Below are positions 1 to 14,800 of a stretch of DNA of 64,000 bases, one piece after another. The notes below the pieces were generated by a model. That model saw only the letters and a list, made by a program, of their open reading frames with translations, was not told where the DNA came from and made no database searches. The stretch spans positions 1,042,051 to 1,106,050 of the forward strand of contig KL647315.1 in assembly GCA_000727475.1 (NCBI GenBank), read 5' to 3'. The DNA comes from Sarcocystis neurona (lineage: Eukaryota > Apicomplexa > Conoidasida > Eucoccidiorida > Sarcocystidae). Made by a program: the position numbers and the translations under genes. Position 1 is the stretch's first letter. Every line of letters begins with the position of its first letter.

Positions 1-2168
1 AAGCTCGTCGACGCGTACAGACCTATACAGGCTAGCAAGGAGACTGGACTTCAGCTCTTTAAAATCTGGTGAAGGGGAAATCATGCATACATAAGAATAT
101 ACGGATATATAAGTGTATGCAGTCAGTGTCCGCTGCGCGTGACACACTTAGGAAACAGGTGTGGTAAATGTGATGTGGAGTATCACATTTAGCAAGTTTT
201 CTCCCGGCTGTTCTGCAAGTGTGCACGACCGCAGAGGCAGCTGCACAAGAAAGCACAGTAGCATCCTTGCATTCCCACTTCCTGTTTCATTATGGCTTGC
301 GGAAGCGCAGACCTATTGTTTTTACGTGTTGGCCGTACAGCAGTATGTAGGTGTGTGGCGCCCAGAGTCGCATATCCTTATCCTCGTCCGCAGGAGAATA
401 TCACTGCGTTTTTCCACAGGAAGGTAGAACTGTACGCCTGCTTCTCCTCATTCGACGTATCCGCGTAGAATGCTGCCAATGCACCAACACCTACACGCGT
501 AAACATTGTATCCAAGGAGACGCATGCCTCTTCGTGTTGCCTCGACAACAAGTAGCAGTATGTGCTGGATCGGGGCACCGCCTCACTTCACCTTGCAAAC
601 AATGGAAAGCAGGCTTACACACCGGCACACTTAAGTATGCAGTTGTGCGTCCTTTTGTAGCACATACAGATATTATGTCACACTAGTTGACTGCATGCCT
701 CAGAGTCGCGGCGGCTTCACTGAGGTTGCTGCGCAGCTGACTTCCTTCCCTACTTCGTTCAGACGAGACAGCACGGGTGTGCTGTTCTGCACCCAGCCGG
801 CGCCCTTTAATGCTCGAAGAAGACGCTACTCCGTCCACTGCAGTTCACTCAAACCTCCTGTTCCTGCACGCCCTCAAGCCTGTTTAACCGGCAGTCGTTC
901 ACAGATATTAGACCCGGGATTCTCTACTTCCTTTCGTCGCAGTGAAATCTTGCTTTATTGGGACCGATCGTTTTCACACAGAATGCCCGTGCTTCGTTCC
1001 GGTGAGCACGAAGCAAACGTACTGCGTGAGTACTTTTCCGAGCAAATTTACATACGCTTATCTTGCGGCGGATAATTATTTATAAATTCACGCAGGGAGA
1101 GCTGCGCATATGAAGGTGCATGTGCCACACACACTCACGTAGTGCTATGCGCGTTTAAACGCATTCACGTGGACACACACGCGCATACATACCGATGGAT
1201 ATATGTATATATATGTGTATATATATAAGTATTCGCTCATCGGTATCACAGAACTGCGTACTCCTCTGAACAAATATACCCGAGAAAAATCGTACACGAG
1301 GTCATGCAGCTCTGTCATGCGCTCAGAAAAAGCTTTCAGCGAGCATTCATAAAATGTCAAACACTCGATCTTATGACTTCTTCACTTTTTTCGTTCAGCG
1401 TTCAACAAGCTTTCTCTGTGCGACCAACGTCTACCATCACGGAACTTTCCTTTCAGAATTAAGCTCACCTTTGCTACCTATCTGCGGTGTCTCTCGAAGC
1501 CTTCGCCGCGCTCGTCAGTACTAGTTCTACAATCAGTACCCGAACGCACGAGATTTCCAGCTCGTGCAGTCTCCGTGGTCGACTTCCCTCCAGATGCACC
1601 ACTTTACTGCGCGACGTTCGTGCTCACTAGTTGTGCTGCTCCCTCCAGGACTCTTGCACTTCGCGAGGAAAATAGCTGTGCCGTGTCACTTACTAGGAAA
1701 TTTTAATATTGCCAGCAACTCATTCTTCCCGTCAGGTGACCACACATTAGTTACACAACAAAGCTTGTGTAACCCGTCCGCCTCCGCGTTCTATGGCAAC
1801 TACCATTTCTCCCCTGGAGACTTTTGTGGCTACACAAGGGCTACTTGCATGCAAAAACAATGTACTCTGTCCTCCTTTTTAGTTCCCTGCCACTGTGCCC
1901 CTGTTGCAATCCCCGGTACATTTACTACTGCAATTCTGCCTCATGAACTTTTTTCCATACCTGACGGTGGAAACGATGGCTTTTGTGTCGGCTGCCTGCG
2001 GCGATTGCTCAGCTCATCACAAACATTCAAAATAGCACTTCACGACTTGTGTGCGACCTCTTCGCTGTGAGGCGCAGCAAAAAAAAAACAGCATTGTCGC
2101 CGCTGAAAGCGTGTGCGCGTGTGGGTGCGCCTCTAGTGTGCTGGACCTTAAACACGAACGAAAACAGG
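1..2168. other. Repeat-poor region, no supported gene
   Basis: Balanced composition with few microsatellites, apart from a short TA/TG run near 1198-1230. Open frames at 695-1075 (+) and 1564-2070 (+) have no recognisable motif and no clear splice or start signals. I regard them as chance frames in a stretch low in stop codons. Confidence 0.4.
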
Positions 2169-2546
2169 ATGAACTCTGAGAACGGCAGTGCGCCTGATGG
2201 CCCAGCGGACGCGCTCACTAGTGAACTTGCGTACCTTTCGCTTCTGCTGAAGAATACACAGTGAGTGTCGTTATACACGTTCTTTTTCATACGCTTATAG
2301 AAATGCGTCTCACTGCAAAAAGAGCTCCAGGATAGATTAGAATTCGGACAAAACAACCGTTGGAGCGGAAGAAATTATGAAGTGCATGACGAGAATGTAA
2401 TACTACAGTTAACTTTCATTTTAGAAGACTTCGGGACTTTGATAGCTAAACAGAGGAGCTGCGATCGAAAGGCACGTTCAGCAGTTGGAGTAGAACTGCA
2501 GGAAAACGAAAGTTGCCCTGGTTTCAACAAGTTCTTAAGCCTGTAG
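2169..2546 (+). CDS. Possible small two-exon gene, unknown product
   Basis: An ATG at 2169 opens a 30-codon frame (begins MNSENGSAPDG, ends LAYLSLLLKNT) that stops at a strong donor, GTGAGT, at 2261. From an acceptor at about 2335 (GGATAG) a frame of matching phase runs 2336-2546 and includes FILEDFGTLIAKQRS. The join would give about 100 residues, soluble and mixed charged. The intron would be only about 75 bases, with a poor pyrimidine tract. No family is recognised. A different open frame at 2513-2743 overlaps the end, so the 3' part may be wrong or the whole call may be chance. Confidence 0.2.
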
Positions 2547-2746
2547 TCATCTCTGAGGACCTGCACCACAGTTGCTGTTTCTACATCGTGTACACTGAAA
2601 ACCGCGAAGAAGTCGTGGAGGAGGAAAGAGGATTCTGCTGTCTAGCGTCCTCAAGCGCCTGCAGGATGAGCGAAATCATTGTTCTCTATTACGACTACAT
2701 AAGTAAACGCGTATTAGCGAGGAGGAGAAAATCAATGAGCTGAAAA

Positions 2747-5700
2747 TGTGCTGAAATCCAAAGGAGCTGTGCCTTTCGGGCGTACTACCAGCCCGAGTAA
2801 GGACCAAAACTTGGTCACACACACATCGTAGAGCGTGACCTTTTACACGATTGTAGATGCACGTACGCGTAGGTACATGTGTGCAGTCATCAATACTGGA
2901 TCTGGTCCCAAAACAAAGCTCAGCAAAATGGCCTTCATCAGTGCTTGGACGTAATGTGCACTACAGCCGTTGGTTATTCATCCACAAACACATGTTGTCT
3001 CGATAACAGGAAAGCGCTGCGCGGCCACTGCAAATCAGTTGGCTTTCAGATATCAATCACATTATTCATAATATGTTGCAGCACAGGTACAGGAGTATCA
3101 ACTGATGGATTTTCACTCTTAAGCAGAAGTGGGCACAGACACAGGTAGCCATACGAATATAACGGTTATGTGATGCGGAACGCAGAATTCATCTGTTAGT
3201 CCGAACACCCTGTCATATTCCTGTGTCATCCACCTCAATTCACTGTTGGACCGATAACTGCACAAGTAGCGGAAAACGCTGGGCAAATCAACAGAAGCAG
3301 CCAACCGGAGTTCTGCAACTATAATAGCAAAGGCACCAAAAGTGAAGGGAGAAAGACAAACCTCACCACGCCCGTGGATCCACGAGAGATGAAGCGCGTC
3401 ATTTGAGTGATCAGGAATTACAATCGCCACGTTTCAGAGTAGTACGGCTCGCGTGCCGAACGCATACTACACGTGAACTGCTCTACATCTGTACAGCGTG
3501 TGGGCGTCACTATATTGAATAGGTGTCTTTGAAATCGTGTTCCACGATCTTCAGTGATACGTGGAAGGAAACGAAAATCACACTCTTCCGTGTGTCCTTT
3601 GGCATCTAACCTATTTCCACTGCACTGGACGACAGAGTCGACAAACAGACGATAAGACGAACAGTGCCCCTGCGACTGTGTGACTTCCTCCCATTCACAT
3701 CTGGGAGCGCTACACGGATCTGCGCGTACGCGTGTATCCTTGTCTCACGCCCATGGTCAGACAGAAAAACACAGGAAGCCTCACGATTTGGTGACACCTC
3801 TGTCTAAATGGACGGCATCGTCTACGCACAAAGATCGAGAGGACGGGGCAGTGTGTTCTTTAGGTAAAGGCGACCCACAGCTCGTCCCGGCCCAGATTTC
3901 GAGGATGGTAGCACCTGGAGCACATTTCATATTGTAAAAGCGGTACGACAAGCTTCGCGCGTAGATAGGAGGGCTTCACAGAGTGGACCCAGTTAAACGC
4001 ATACACATATGCCAGAACCTGCTTGAATAAGACAAACGGGACATTATGTATATGAACATACAAATAGTTAGAGATATATGTGTATGTGAAAGTACATATC
4101 TGCATATCTGCATATCGGGATGTGCTTCAGTGGGACGAAGTCACTGTATAACTGTAAAGAGGAACTACGCGGAGAGGGAAGCAGATGATAAATAATGGCA
4201 TACGTATGTATAATTATATTTACGTATAATGAGTACCCCCGACTTCGTTAAAACCAACAGTACGACACACGAGTTGTATATTCATGTTGAGAGAGACCGA
4301 GTAAAAAAGCGGCCTTGAGGTCCCAAGGAGGACGGCAGGACATGGTGCACTAGCATATGTACAGACATTTCGAATTCCGCCAAAGTGATGGCAGGTTGTC
4401 GGTAATATTCAGCAAGCTTGTGGCGCGTGCAGAGGTAGTACGTAGTTCACTACTTTCTTCCCGCGCCGAATGCCTGCAGTAAAAAGGCAACCTACAGAGG
4501 GAAAACACTTTCTTACTCTATAGTCAGGAGCGAACATCTCAGGTCGCATATATATATATATATATATGCCGACTGTGTACAACCTGAAGGCAGTTGGGGT
4601 GGTTCATGCCTAACCCGTAGGGGAGCGTATGCAGTATTTACGGACCCACAATACTACCATACGTTTTAAGGAAGCGCTTTTGTGTCGTCAAATTAAAAGG
4701 TTGCTGCACCACATATTCTGCTGGTTCCTCACCCGGTGTCTTTCGCTCCAGCGTGTCTAGTCCTGCGAGCATGCACGCACCGGGAATTCCCATGTAACCA
4801 TAAATTAATATACATGATATATATTGACATAAACGAAACATTGTGTCTGCCCTGGTGAGTAGGTGACCTCTACTCCTGTCCTGCGGATGAGAACTGTGCT
4901 ATTCCACTTCAGACCGGTCATTGTCAAAAGGTTGTTCCACGGTGGGAGTCAACACGTGCCTCTACACCGTAAGCCGTGCGCAGCACGTGATACACATATT
5001 ACACGTATATATATGTATATGTTTGTTGAGAAAAACGCTTGCTTTTACAGAAGCAGGTAAGTCTTTGCATGTGGTTTCCCGTGTGTCCACGCTGAGGCTC
5101 GTCTTTCAAAAGCAACGCAACATGTAAGACCCGTAGCGTGGATTTACATTTCTGCGCATGCCCCGCAGGAGAGCCCCGTCGAGGAGAATTTGCTCTACGG
5201 AGACAGTTGATAAACTTTTTGAGTACGACTTGGTGTCGTCCTGCATTCCTGTCCGTCTGTAACTTGTATATTGTCCGTGTACTTGTATGAAGCAACTCGT
5301 GCAACAAAGCAAGAAGAATCTTCGTACCTTGAGAAACACGTTTTCCGGCCCCCCTGTCGCAGCGTTTTTGGTGGCTGTACGTCAAAGTAGTTGGTTCGAA
5401 AACGACCTCCTCATCTGACGCTCTTCTTTTCTTTTCATTCGGGCCGCTGGAAGGTCCCCACATAAATCCTTGCGTGGTCCCGCAAGGGCTAAGTCCTCTC
5501 CGTAGTTTAAAGAAAAAGCACGGTAATAGTTTTACAGCGTCTGTTTTTGTCCTTGCTGGAAAGCCAAAAGTGTGCGTAGGTCTTGCAGATTCGACTTCAG
5601 CCACCCTCCATCATCGAAAAGAGAAACACTTCGCCTCGCCTTTTCTCCTCTTTTTGTTTCTCGCTTTTTTCCTACCGCACTCCGCAGGTGACTGTTCTCA

Positions 5701-5813
5701 TCCACATATACGTAACGGGCGCGCCAGGCGTCGCCTTCCCTCGTCGTTCCCGTGGGTCGTTTCACTTGTCACGCAGTTTCTTGTTTGCATTCGTATTCTT
5801 CTTTCTTTTGTCC
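2747..5813. other. Intergenic / 5' flank, no supported gene
   Basis: Mostly non-repetitive, with small TA runs near 4548-4567 and 4800-4820. A 201-codon minus-strand frame (4999-5604) lacks motifs and ends in TA-repeat sequence, so I do not call it. The last 200 bases are rich in C and T (TTTTCTCC, TTTTTGTTTCTCGC) and probably hold the promoter or 5' UTR of the next gene. Confidence 0.4.
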
Positions 5814-8800
5814 ATGCGAGAGCTGCCCCAGTCGTCGTCCACTTTCCTCCATCAGATGGCTTTCTCTTCTGCTTCGACGCCGCGCGGGCTGCCTTCAGCG
5901 AAACGCGCGCCCTCTGATCCTTCCTTCTCCGCTTCTCCCGCTGCTTCTGGTTCTCCGGCTTTTACTTCCTTTTCTTCTCCTCCTCCTCTTTCTTCCTTTT
6001 CTGCTTCGTCCTCGCGTCCGTGTGGTTCTTCTCTTCCGTTTCAGCAACCGCAGCGTCCGTTTCCGTTCAACTCTCGTGGAGGTGGGGGATGGTACGGCAG
6101 CAGAAAAAGGGGAGACTGCCACTTCGCCAGCGCGCACCGACGTCGTCCCGTCTCGTCCCGTCCTTTTTGCGGCGACGGTCCTCATGCGTCCGCTGCTTTT
6201 GCGGCTGAGGCAGACACTGTTGCAGCAGCAAATGACTTTCCCCGCCAAGCCGGGGGGCTGTGTTCTTCGGCAGGCAATGGACCAGCTGGCTTTCCACCCG
6301 CATCAGCTGGCCGCTCCTGCGCTGGCGCAACTGCCTCTTTGGCCGCAGACACTGCAGAAGCCGTTCCCCCTCTGGTGGCTCGCGCAGCCGAAGCAGCGGG
6401 GTCGGAAAAGCGACTCGACGAGCAGGATAAAGGAAAAGATGAAGGCGGCAGCAGCGTTTCAGGCCATCAGTGGCGTGGTGGGAACGTTCCCTCCCCAGCG
6501 GTAGTCGGGAGGTTGAGCCGCCGGTCTGAGCAGCAGCACACAGAAGAAACGGCTGAGAAGGAAGAAGAAGCAGTGGCTTCTTATCGTCTGGCCGGTGACT
6601 ACCCTGCAAGACAAGTAGCCACGACAGCAGCAACAGCAGCAGGAGGAAGAGAAGGATCCGGGACTGCCACTAGCGTTTCTCGTCCCAACACCAGCCAGTC
6701 CGCGAGCGTAGGCAGCAAGAGCAGCCACAGCAGCAGCAGGAACAGCAACAAGAGCGGCTACAGCAGCAACAGCCACAGCAGCAGCAACAGCAACAAGAAC
6801 AGCCGCAGCGTCCCGAACTTTATGCCCCTCTCCACCGCCACCAGCAGCAGCAATACCGACAGTCTCAGCAACCCGACCCCCCCAAGAAGCAATAGCAACA
6901 GGGGGAGCAGCGGCGACAAAATCGACAGCAGCCGACACCTGCCCCGGCAGGGCGCTGGCAGAAGTCTTGCATCTGGCCCTGGGTTCAAGTTTTCCAGCAG
7001 ATACCGCAACAGCCGCAGTGCCTACCGCGCCGACACGCGGAACAGAGACACGCCTTACCAGTACTACGTCGCTGTCCGCCCTCCCACATCTGGTGCAGCA
7101 GCTGCAGCAGCAACACTCTCCACTGCAACTGCAACAACAGAAGCAGCAATAGCAGTGACGACACCTGCAAGTGCAGCAACAGCGACTGCAGCAACAGCAC
7201 CTGCAGCAGCAGATGCTGCAGGAATGGCAACTGCAGCAACCGCAGCAGCAGCAACAGCAGAAACAGCAACAGCAGCTGCAGCAGCAGAAGCAGCAGCAAC
7301 GGCAACAGCACCTGCAGCAGCAGCAGCAACAGCAACAGCAACTGGAGCAGCAGCGGCGAGACCGCAGTGCTACGACTCAGGGACGGGGTACGACGTGCCG
7401 TCCACATCACAACCGCGTTCCGCGTGTCTGCCTGCTGCTGCAGCTGCTGGTGTGAGAGCCGGTCCTGCTGCTGCGCCTTCATCTTTTCCTCCTTTTTATT
7501 CAGCTAGCCATCGTGCCAACCGGTTTCCGCTCCGCTCACATGTGGCGCATCCGGGAGACGGAGGAAAGGGTCATCGTGGCAGATATGGGATGCGCAGCCG
7601 TAGACCTGCAGCACTTGCAGCCAGAGCAGCGCACGCAGCAGCCAGAGAAGCAGCTGCAGCAGCAACAGGAGGCGAGGGAGCACTCGCAGCACCACAAGAA
7701 GAAGGAGAAGACAGAGAGACAGCAGCAGCAGCAGCAAGAGAGCACGAAGCAGCAGGAGAAGAGGAAGGAGCAGCACGAGATGCAGGAGCAGCAGCCGCGG
7801 CGGGTGAAGCAGCGACACAGCCGGAAGACGGCCCAGAAGAAGTCGAAGAAGAAGAAAGGGAAAAGAGAGAAGTAGAAGGGACAGAAGAAAAGGAAGAAAG
7901 AGTAGCAGAATTTTCATCGCAAGCAGATGAAGCGAATGCAGATGATGACTGGACTCTTCAAGAACAAAAAAAGTCAGTACCTCGTCTATCGATAGATACA
8001 CAAATATACACATGCATATATATATGTGCACCTACAAATATGCTCTTGCAAGTATGTGTCTATCTACATATATTTGTATATACACCTGTATACGTAGCCA
8101 CGTGTGTGCGCACTCATGTATGTGTGTGTCTATATACATGTACACGCATATATATATATAGGCACATATATGTATATTCGAATATGTGTGGTTCCGTCTA
8201 TACATGTGTACGCATATGTGTGTGTATAAGACACGTCCATGTATATTAATGCATGTGTGTGTCTATAAGCATATGCACATATATATATATATATATGATC
8301 ACGTATATACGGATCATGTCTTTCTCGTTCCGTCTGCCTGTCTTTTTGTTCTTCTCCCTCTCTGTATATATACATATATACATATATATGTGTGGACGCA
8401 TATATACACATATACGTGGGCTCCTGTATATGAAGTTCGCTCACTCCATGCTTGTACGCGCGTCTCCGTAAATATTTAAACACAGACACACACACACACA
8501 CAACGTATGCGTATACATATATATATATATATTATATATATGTATATTTTCGTATGCGTCTTCCTTGTGTGGATCTCTCTCTATATCTATCTCTACATAT
8601 GTGTACATACATATATATAATAGTGCTCTCTACACACACGTATGTATGTATATCTACGTGTGTGCCTCTTGCTTGTATATATGTATGTCTCTCTGTATAC
8701 GTATATGTGTGTGTGGGGGGGGGGTCTCCCTTCTCAGTAAGGTAGCGTCTTAGCCTCTCCTTTGTGTGGACTTGTATGAGGCTGTGCCGGGCGTCTATTC

Positions 8801-11800
8801 TTCGAGACCTGCGACGGGCTGGGTGGTGGAAGTGTCCGTCTGTTCCTCGTCCTCGCTGCAGTGCTTGCTGCTGCTCTACTTTCTGAGCTGCCTGCTGCGC
8901 GCGCAAGGCCCGGGTGCCGCGACTGAGCAGCAAGAAGTCCTCCCATTTTGGTATCGTCTTCCTCGCTTTGTCGCGGGTCCCTTCTCACAGGACCCCTCCT
9001 CGGCTGCAAATTTCGTCGAGGAGACTTGCTTCCGCGAAAATGGGGGTTTCCACATGTGTGTGCTGCTCTCCTCAAGAACAAGAACCCGCCAACTTCTGTG
9101 AGGCAGGGCAGAGACGCAGGGGACTCCACGCAGTTGCTCTGTTGACGTACTTATCGAGGATTCAATCTTAGACTCAATGTGTCGATACAAAGTCCCTCAT
9201 ATTTAATATACAAATATGGATATATGTGCTTCTTTTGTGTAAGTTGTTGCATTCATGTGTATAGGTATAAGAGCCTGTACATATACATATACATATATAT
9301 ATATACATATATATATATACATACTTAAGACTCAGCATATCGACGCGCATTCCCTCATATTCAATATACATATATATGTATGTCTCTCTCTCTATATATA
9401 TGTATAAGTGTGGGTAAATGTGTATTTACGTGTCTACGACATGCTGTAAGAGAGTTAAGGAAAAGGAGAATTTGTAGGGGACTGTCGGCATGTGAATATA
9501 CACCGCATTTGTCTGGTGTATATACACCCCTTCTCGTAACGTGAGTCTACCCGTTCGCGCTACATTTTCCACAAAGAATCGACCTACTTGATGTCATCCT
9601 AGTGCACATCTGTATCTATATATGTATATATATCGCAGGACACGTATACTGTATAGATGGACGGATGTACGGGGACGCTATTTGTGGCCGTATGTGTGCC
9701 GGCATACGTGGACATTATGGACAGAGCCAGCAACAGCAGAACCTTCTCTGTGCGCGACAGCAACAGCCGAAGCAGCAGCAAATTTCTTCACTGCTTTATG
9801 CGCATGCGACAGAAGTGTGGCCCCAGTGTATATCGCCGCCGCATCTCTTCGGTAGCACTCATCAACTCCTATATATACGTGTAATTGATGTATGTGTACT
9901 TTACTACATTGAAATATATATATCCCCGTCACACGCGCAAGGGCGTATATGTTTGTATATGTGTGTGTGTGTGTTTGTCTTTCGTTATATGCGTTAAATG
10001 TGGGATTTGATGAGGATGGGTGATGACGTTGCTTGGCTTGCGCATGCGTGCGCTTCTGCTGCAGACTCGAAGAAGCTCTGATTTTTTATCGGCGGATGAG
10101 AAATCGAGCAGAGATGTGGAAACTCATCGGCACCTTCGTGAGCAGCAAAACGCCGCAGCAGTGTCTGCGACGCTTCAAGCTTTGCCGCCAAGCCGCACTG
10201 CAGCGCGTGCAGGTATGGCAGGTCCGGCCCTCTGCCTGCCTGAAAAGAGTCACGTACAAAAAACACGCGGACAGCAAAAACACGTGCCTGTGGAGAAAAA
10301 GGCAGAGAGAACAGAGAGACACATAATACGTGAATACATCTGCGAAGACACGTAGGTGGTTGGGGGATACTCACATTCTCCTACACATGTGTATATATAT
10401 ATGTATCTATATCTGCGCATGTATATATATATGTGTATATACACTTATGGCGAATGCGTACACCTACATTTGTATATATATGTATTTAGGTACGAAGATT
10501 ATATGTATACGTTAGAAAAGACGGCAGTGTCTCTGGAGCTCTTCGTCTCTCTGCGCTCCACGGGAAATTATATACGTATATATATATATATATACGGACA
10601 GGTGGAGAACATGTCTAGGTACGCGAACGCGTATGGGAGCTCTGATATATGTCTGTATACTTTATCTTTAGTTGAATCTACGTACACACGCACGCACAGA
10701 GCGAGGTCGTAGCCACATAAATACCTGTCTTTGTAAGTATACATACACATACCCGGGCTACGATATATATATATATATATATATAAAATATGTGTGTGTA
10801 CGTGCCGGCGCGCGCCGAGGTGGCATTGCGTCTGTATGTGGATGTAGCGTAGAGTATACTGCACTTGTATATGTTTACCGATGTACACGTATGTATGCCT
10901 CTTATTTGCACATACATATATATATGTTCGCGTATGACGAGTTTATGTTTGTGTGTCTATATTTGCCCGTCCCGTCTGTCGACAGCAGAGCTTGTGTCTG
11001 GGTTAGTGCCTGGTGTTCTTGAAGTGACTTTTCGTAGTTGATCACAGCAACAAGCGTTTCGCTTGATCTTTATTTCGCCCCGATATCAAAGAGGCACGCG
11101 TGAAGAGGAACTGGGTGGTGTGCGCCGTGTTCCTGCACTTGCGCGCTGCAGGAGACTGCGTGCACCGGCGTTTCAGCAGCAGAGGAGGACGCGCCAGCAG
11201 GAGCGACAGCAGACGACGCCGTCCTGCCGGCCTCGGAAGAGAAGCAGCCTTCCGACAGCTCTGGCGCTGCTGCTGCGGTGTGTCGAGCTGCTGCGACAGA
11301 GACGGCTACCAGTTTTTTGCCCGCCTCCCCACCTGCTGCTGCTGGTGCGCGCGGGGCCGCACCAGGTGCTCCGGCTGCTGCAGCAGCTCCCAGCACGAGC
11401 GACGCTCGAGCTGCCGCGCAGCAACGGCTCCTGAGGGCAGCAGCGGCAGAGGGCAGCCCGCAGCCACAGCAGCAGATACTGCGAGGCATTACGGTTGTGT
11501 TGAGGTCGCCGAAATTCGAAGGAATTTCTGCTGTTCATCTCTCGGCGCTGAAACTTCTCGTCGTATGCAGCAGGTGCAACCAACCAGCAGACGTGAAAGT
11601 TTCTCCTGCTGGCGACTGGACGACTCTCGCCGTCGCAGGTAAATCAAAGACGTCTCCATCCGTAACAACTAACAGCCCATTCTTCTTGCCAGGTTAAGCG
11701 TGTGTGTGGCGTAGGTGGCGGTCTGTGTATGTGCGTGCCTTCTTCTGTCTCCGTCTGCCTGGGGACGACGAGAGACACAATTTTGCAAGTTGTAGTCCCC

Positions 11801-14800
11801 TTTATTCAGTAGGTCTCTGTGTCTCAGTACACGTGTATTTGCAAGAGATCGCGGATCAAGTAGCCGTTTATATATATATATATATATATGCGCGTATAGG
11901 TGCATATACAAAAGGCTCATACATTTACACGTGCATGCACGACCCCTCTCGGCGTGCACCATCCCATCTCTCTCTATATATGTCTAAATATATGTGTAGC
12001 GAATACATATCTGTACGTACTTTTTATATGTACACGCGTCTTGTAGGTCACTGCTTTATATACGTGTAAGCTATACATATATTTATATGTGTGTGTATAG
12101 AAGTGTACGTACAGACACATGTACAGATTGATTATCATGTCCATACCACGTTACGTGTATGTGTGAATATATGTGTAGATTGCCGTGGACGCTGTCGTAG
12201 CTGCTGCTGTTGCTCCTTCTGCGGTTGCCGCTGCTGAAGGCGCTGCTGCTGTGGGTGGGGCGGTGCTGGAGGTGCTGCTGCTCCTATGTGGCTGCTGCTC
12301 GTATATGGCTGCCGCTCGTGTGTGGCTGCTGCTGGCGTGGCTGCTGCTGAAGACGCCGCTGAGGTGGCAGCTGCTGCTCGAGGTGCTGTTGTCGGAGATG
12401 CTGCTGCTGGACGTGCTGCTGTTTTTTGCTGCTCCACGTCGAAGCGGCGGAGGAGGCTCTCCTGCGCGGGGCTGGTGGAGAAGCTGTTGCTGCTGCGGGA
12501 GAAACGGTCAAGGATCTTTGCCCCTCTCTTGATGCCACCGCCTCATACGTGTACATACATATATATATATATATATTGGCTTCCACCTGTATAAGTCTGT
12601 GTTATACGTATGTACACACAGGCATGCGGCTACATATACATCTATATCCCCACATATATATATATATATATATACGTGGAATTGGATCATAAATCGAATG
12701 TGCATGTTTATACTTCATAACAGCTTTCCTCTAATATTAAGATTAGCGGTACCCCCAACGAACAAGTGTGTGTGTGTGTGCGCACATATATATGTGTAGG
12801 ATATATATATATATATATGTGTATATTGGTAGACACACTCAGGCTTACATATGTGTACATATATGTGTAGGAACATGTGTGTGCGCAATGTTTATGTAGA
12901 CGTACATATATATATATATTATACACTCATGCATATATACATATATATGGTTAGAAGGCTGACCATGGTTTTGTGGGTTAGCACATATACATATATATAC
13001 ATATGTATACATATATCCACGTATAGACGTCCCCATACATATATATATACATGTGTAGGGTTGCATGTATGTATATATAGATAGAGAGACCAAAAGAGAG
13101 AGGGAGAGGATGAAAGAGACTCAGTTTCCACGATCCATAAAGGTAGATTCACTATTAATGTTCCCTGGAGAACATGTGTGCAGCAATACCAGCAGACGTA
13201 GATATGTGCAACTCTCTCTTTCGGTCTGTGTCTTTTCCTTAGTATGTTGCCAAGACAGATATAGACGTATGTGTAGACTGCGCATGTGAGAGAGGAGATC
13301 GCTCGTCCCATCGCCGTCATCGCCGGAGAGGCTCTTGCAAATCAACGAGGAAAGAGACTGGGGGCTGTGTCGGAGGCGCGCGGGGGTGCTGCTGCTGCAG
13401 CGAGTGCCGCGTTTTTCCTGCTGTCGCGTGACATGGAGCTGTGGCGGCGTCTGCTGCTGCTGCGCTGCCTGCTCTGCGATTGCTGCTGCATCTGCTGCTC
13501 ACGTTTGCGGTCGCTGGGCTGCTGCGCGCACCTGCCTGCCGTGTGCTGCTGCTGCTGCTGCCCAGGAACGACTGCGGAGTGCGGGACGTGTCACTTGCAG
13601 ATGCGCCTGCGTGCGGTGCCGAGAATTTTCTTTGCTGCCGGCGGCGTCCCCGACTCCGTCGCTGCTGCCGTCGAAGCCGTGCAGTGCGGCGTGCGGGATC
13701 TGCTGCCCAGCGATTACCTCCTCACCTGCGCGTGCTGCTCTGCTGCTACACGCGCTCGAGAAGTCTTCAGCGGTACAACTCTTGGCTGTCTCCTCACGCC
13801 ACGCGTCTGCGTAGTGAAGGAAACGTTCGACAGTCACGTCCATAAATTCGATTTGTCCCACTTTCGTTTTTTCTCTCCACCCCCCATGTGTCTGCTCATC
13901 CATCTCTCTCCCCGTCTCCCCGTCTCCCTATCTCTGTGTGTCTCCACGTATGTAGATGTGTATCTGGCTGAACATCACAGTGCTTTCGTCCCTCCTGGCC
14001 CTTTCAGGTTGGACTTTTCTATCCATGAATATCTATTTAGTTATGCGTGTATGTCAGTAGGTATCTCTCTCTCTTAAATTCATGTACACGCAGGCTTTAT
14101 ATATATATATATGTAGGGTGCCCGTCGTGCCCAGGCGCATGTCTTTCACGTGTTGTACTGACTCGCACATGCAAATAAGTACCTGAGATATTTCGTTTAT
14201 ATACATATATATATATATATGCATGCATGCATACATATATATATATATATATGTGTATATGTATGTGTATGTACAGTCATTTCTGTTTTGCTTTCTGTCT
14301 CTGTGTGCGCCTCTTTGCGTCGCTGCGTGTCTCCCCCTCTGTGTGTGTCTCCGTGTCTCCGTCTCCTTCTTTTTCGTTCGTCCCGTCTACTTTTCGCTCC
14401 GTCTGCTTCGCACTTTCCGGCATTCCCGTCTTCTCTGTGTCCGTCTCTTTTCTTCTCTTGCTTTTCCTTTCTCTCGCGGTGTACACATGTGACCAAGAAC
14501 CTGTCGAACCATACATATATATATAAATGCATAGATGTATGTATATATGTAATTATGTATGTATGTACGTGAGTATGTATGTATGTGTATGTATATATGG
14601 ATATATGTGTGTACGTGTATGTATGTATATAGGTGTATACGTGCATGTATGTATGTATATATGTGTACGCGTGTGTGTATATATGTATACGTGTATGTAT
14701 ATATGTATACGTGTATGTATATATGTATACGTGTATGTATATATGTATCTATGTGAATGTATATATATACACATGTGTATGTGTGTGTCGAGCAGATGTA

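Noticed and set aside
4999..5604. 201-codon minus-strand frame
   Set aside because: No family motif, ends in TA-repeat codons, no splice partners; consistent with a chance frame.
7504..8031. Poly-Leu frame on the minus strand, antisense to the CAG tract
   Set aside because: It is the complement of the coding CAG repeat; the plus frame continues into a verified SANT-domain splice.
8766..9171. GC-richer patch with several short frames inside CHY intron 1
   Set aside because: The SANT-like domain joins exactly across the intron without it; no motif. It could be a nested gene, but nothing supports this.
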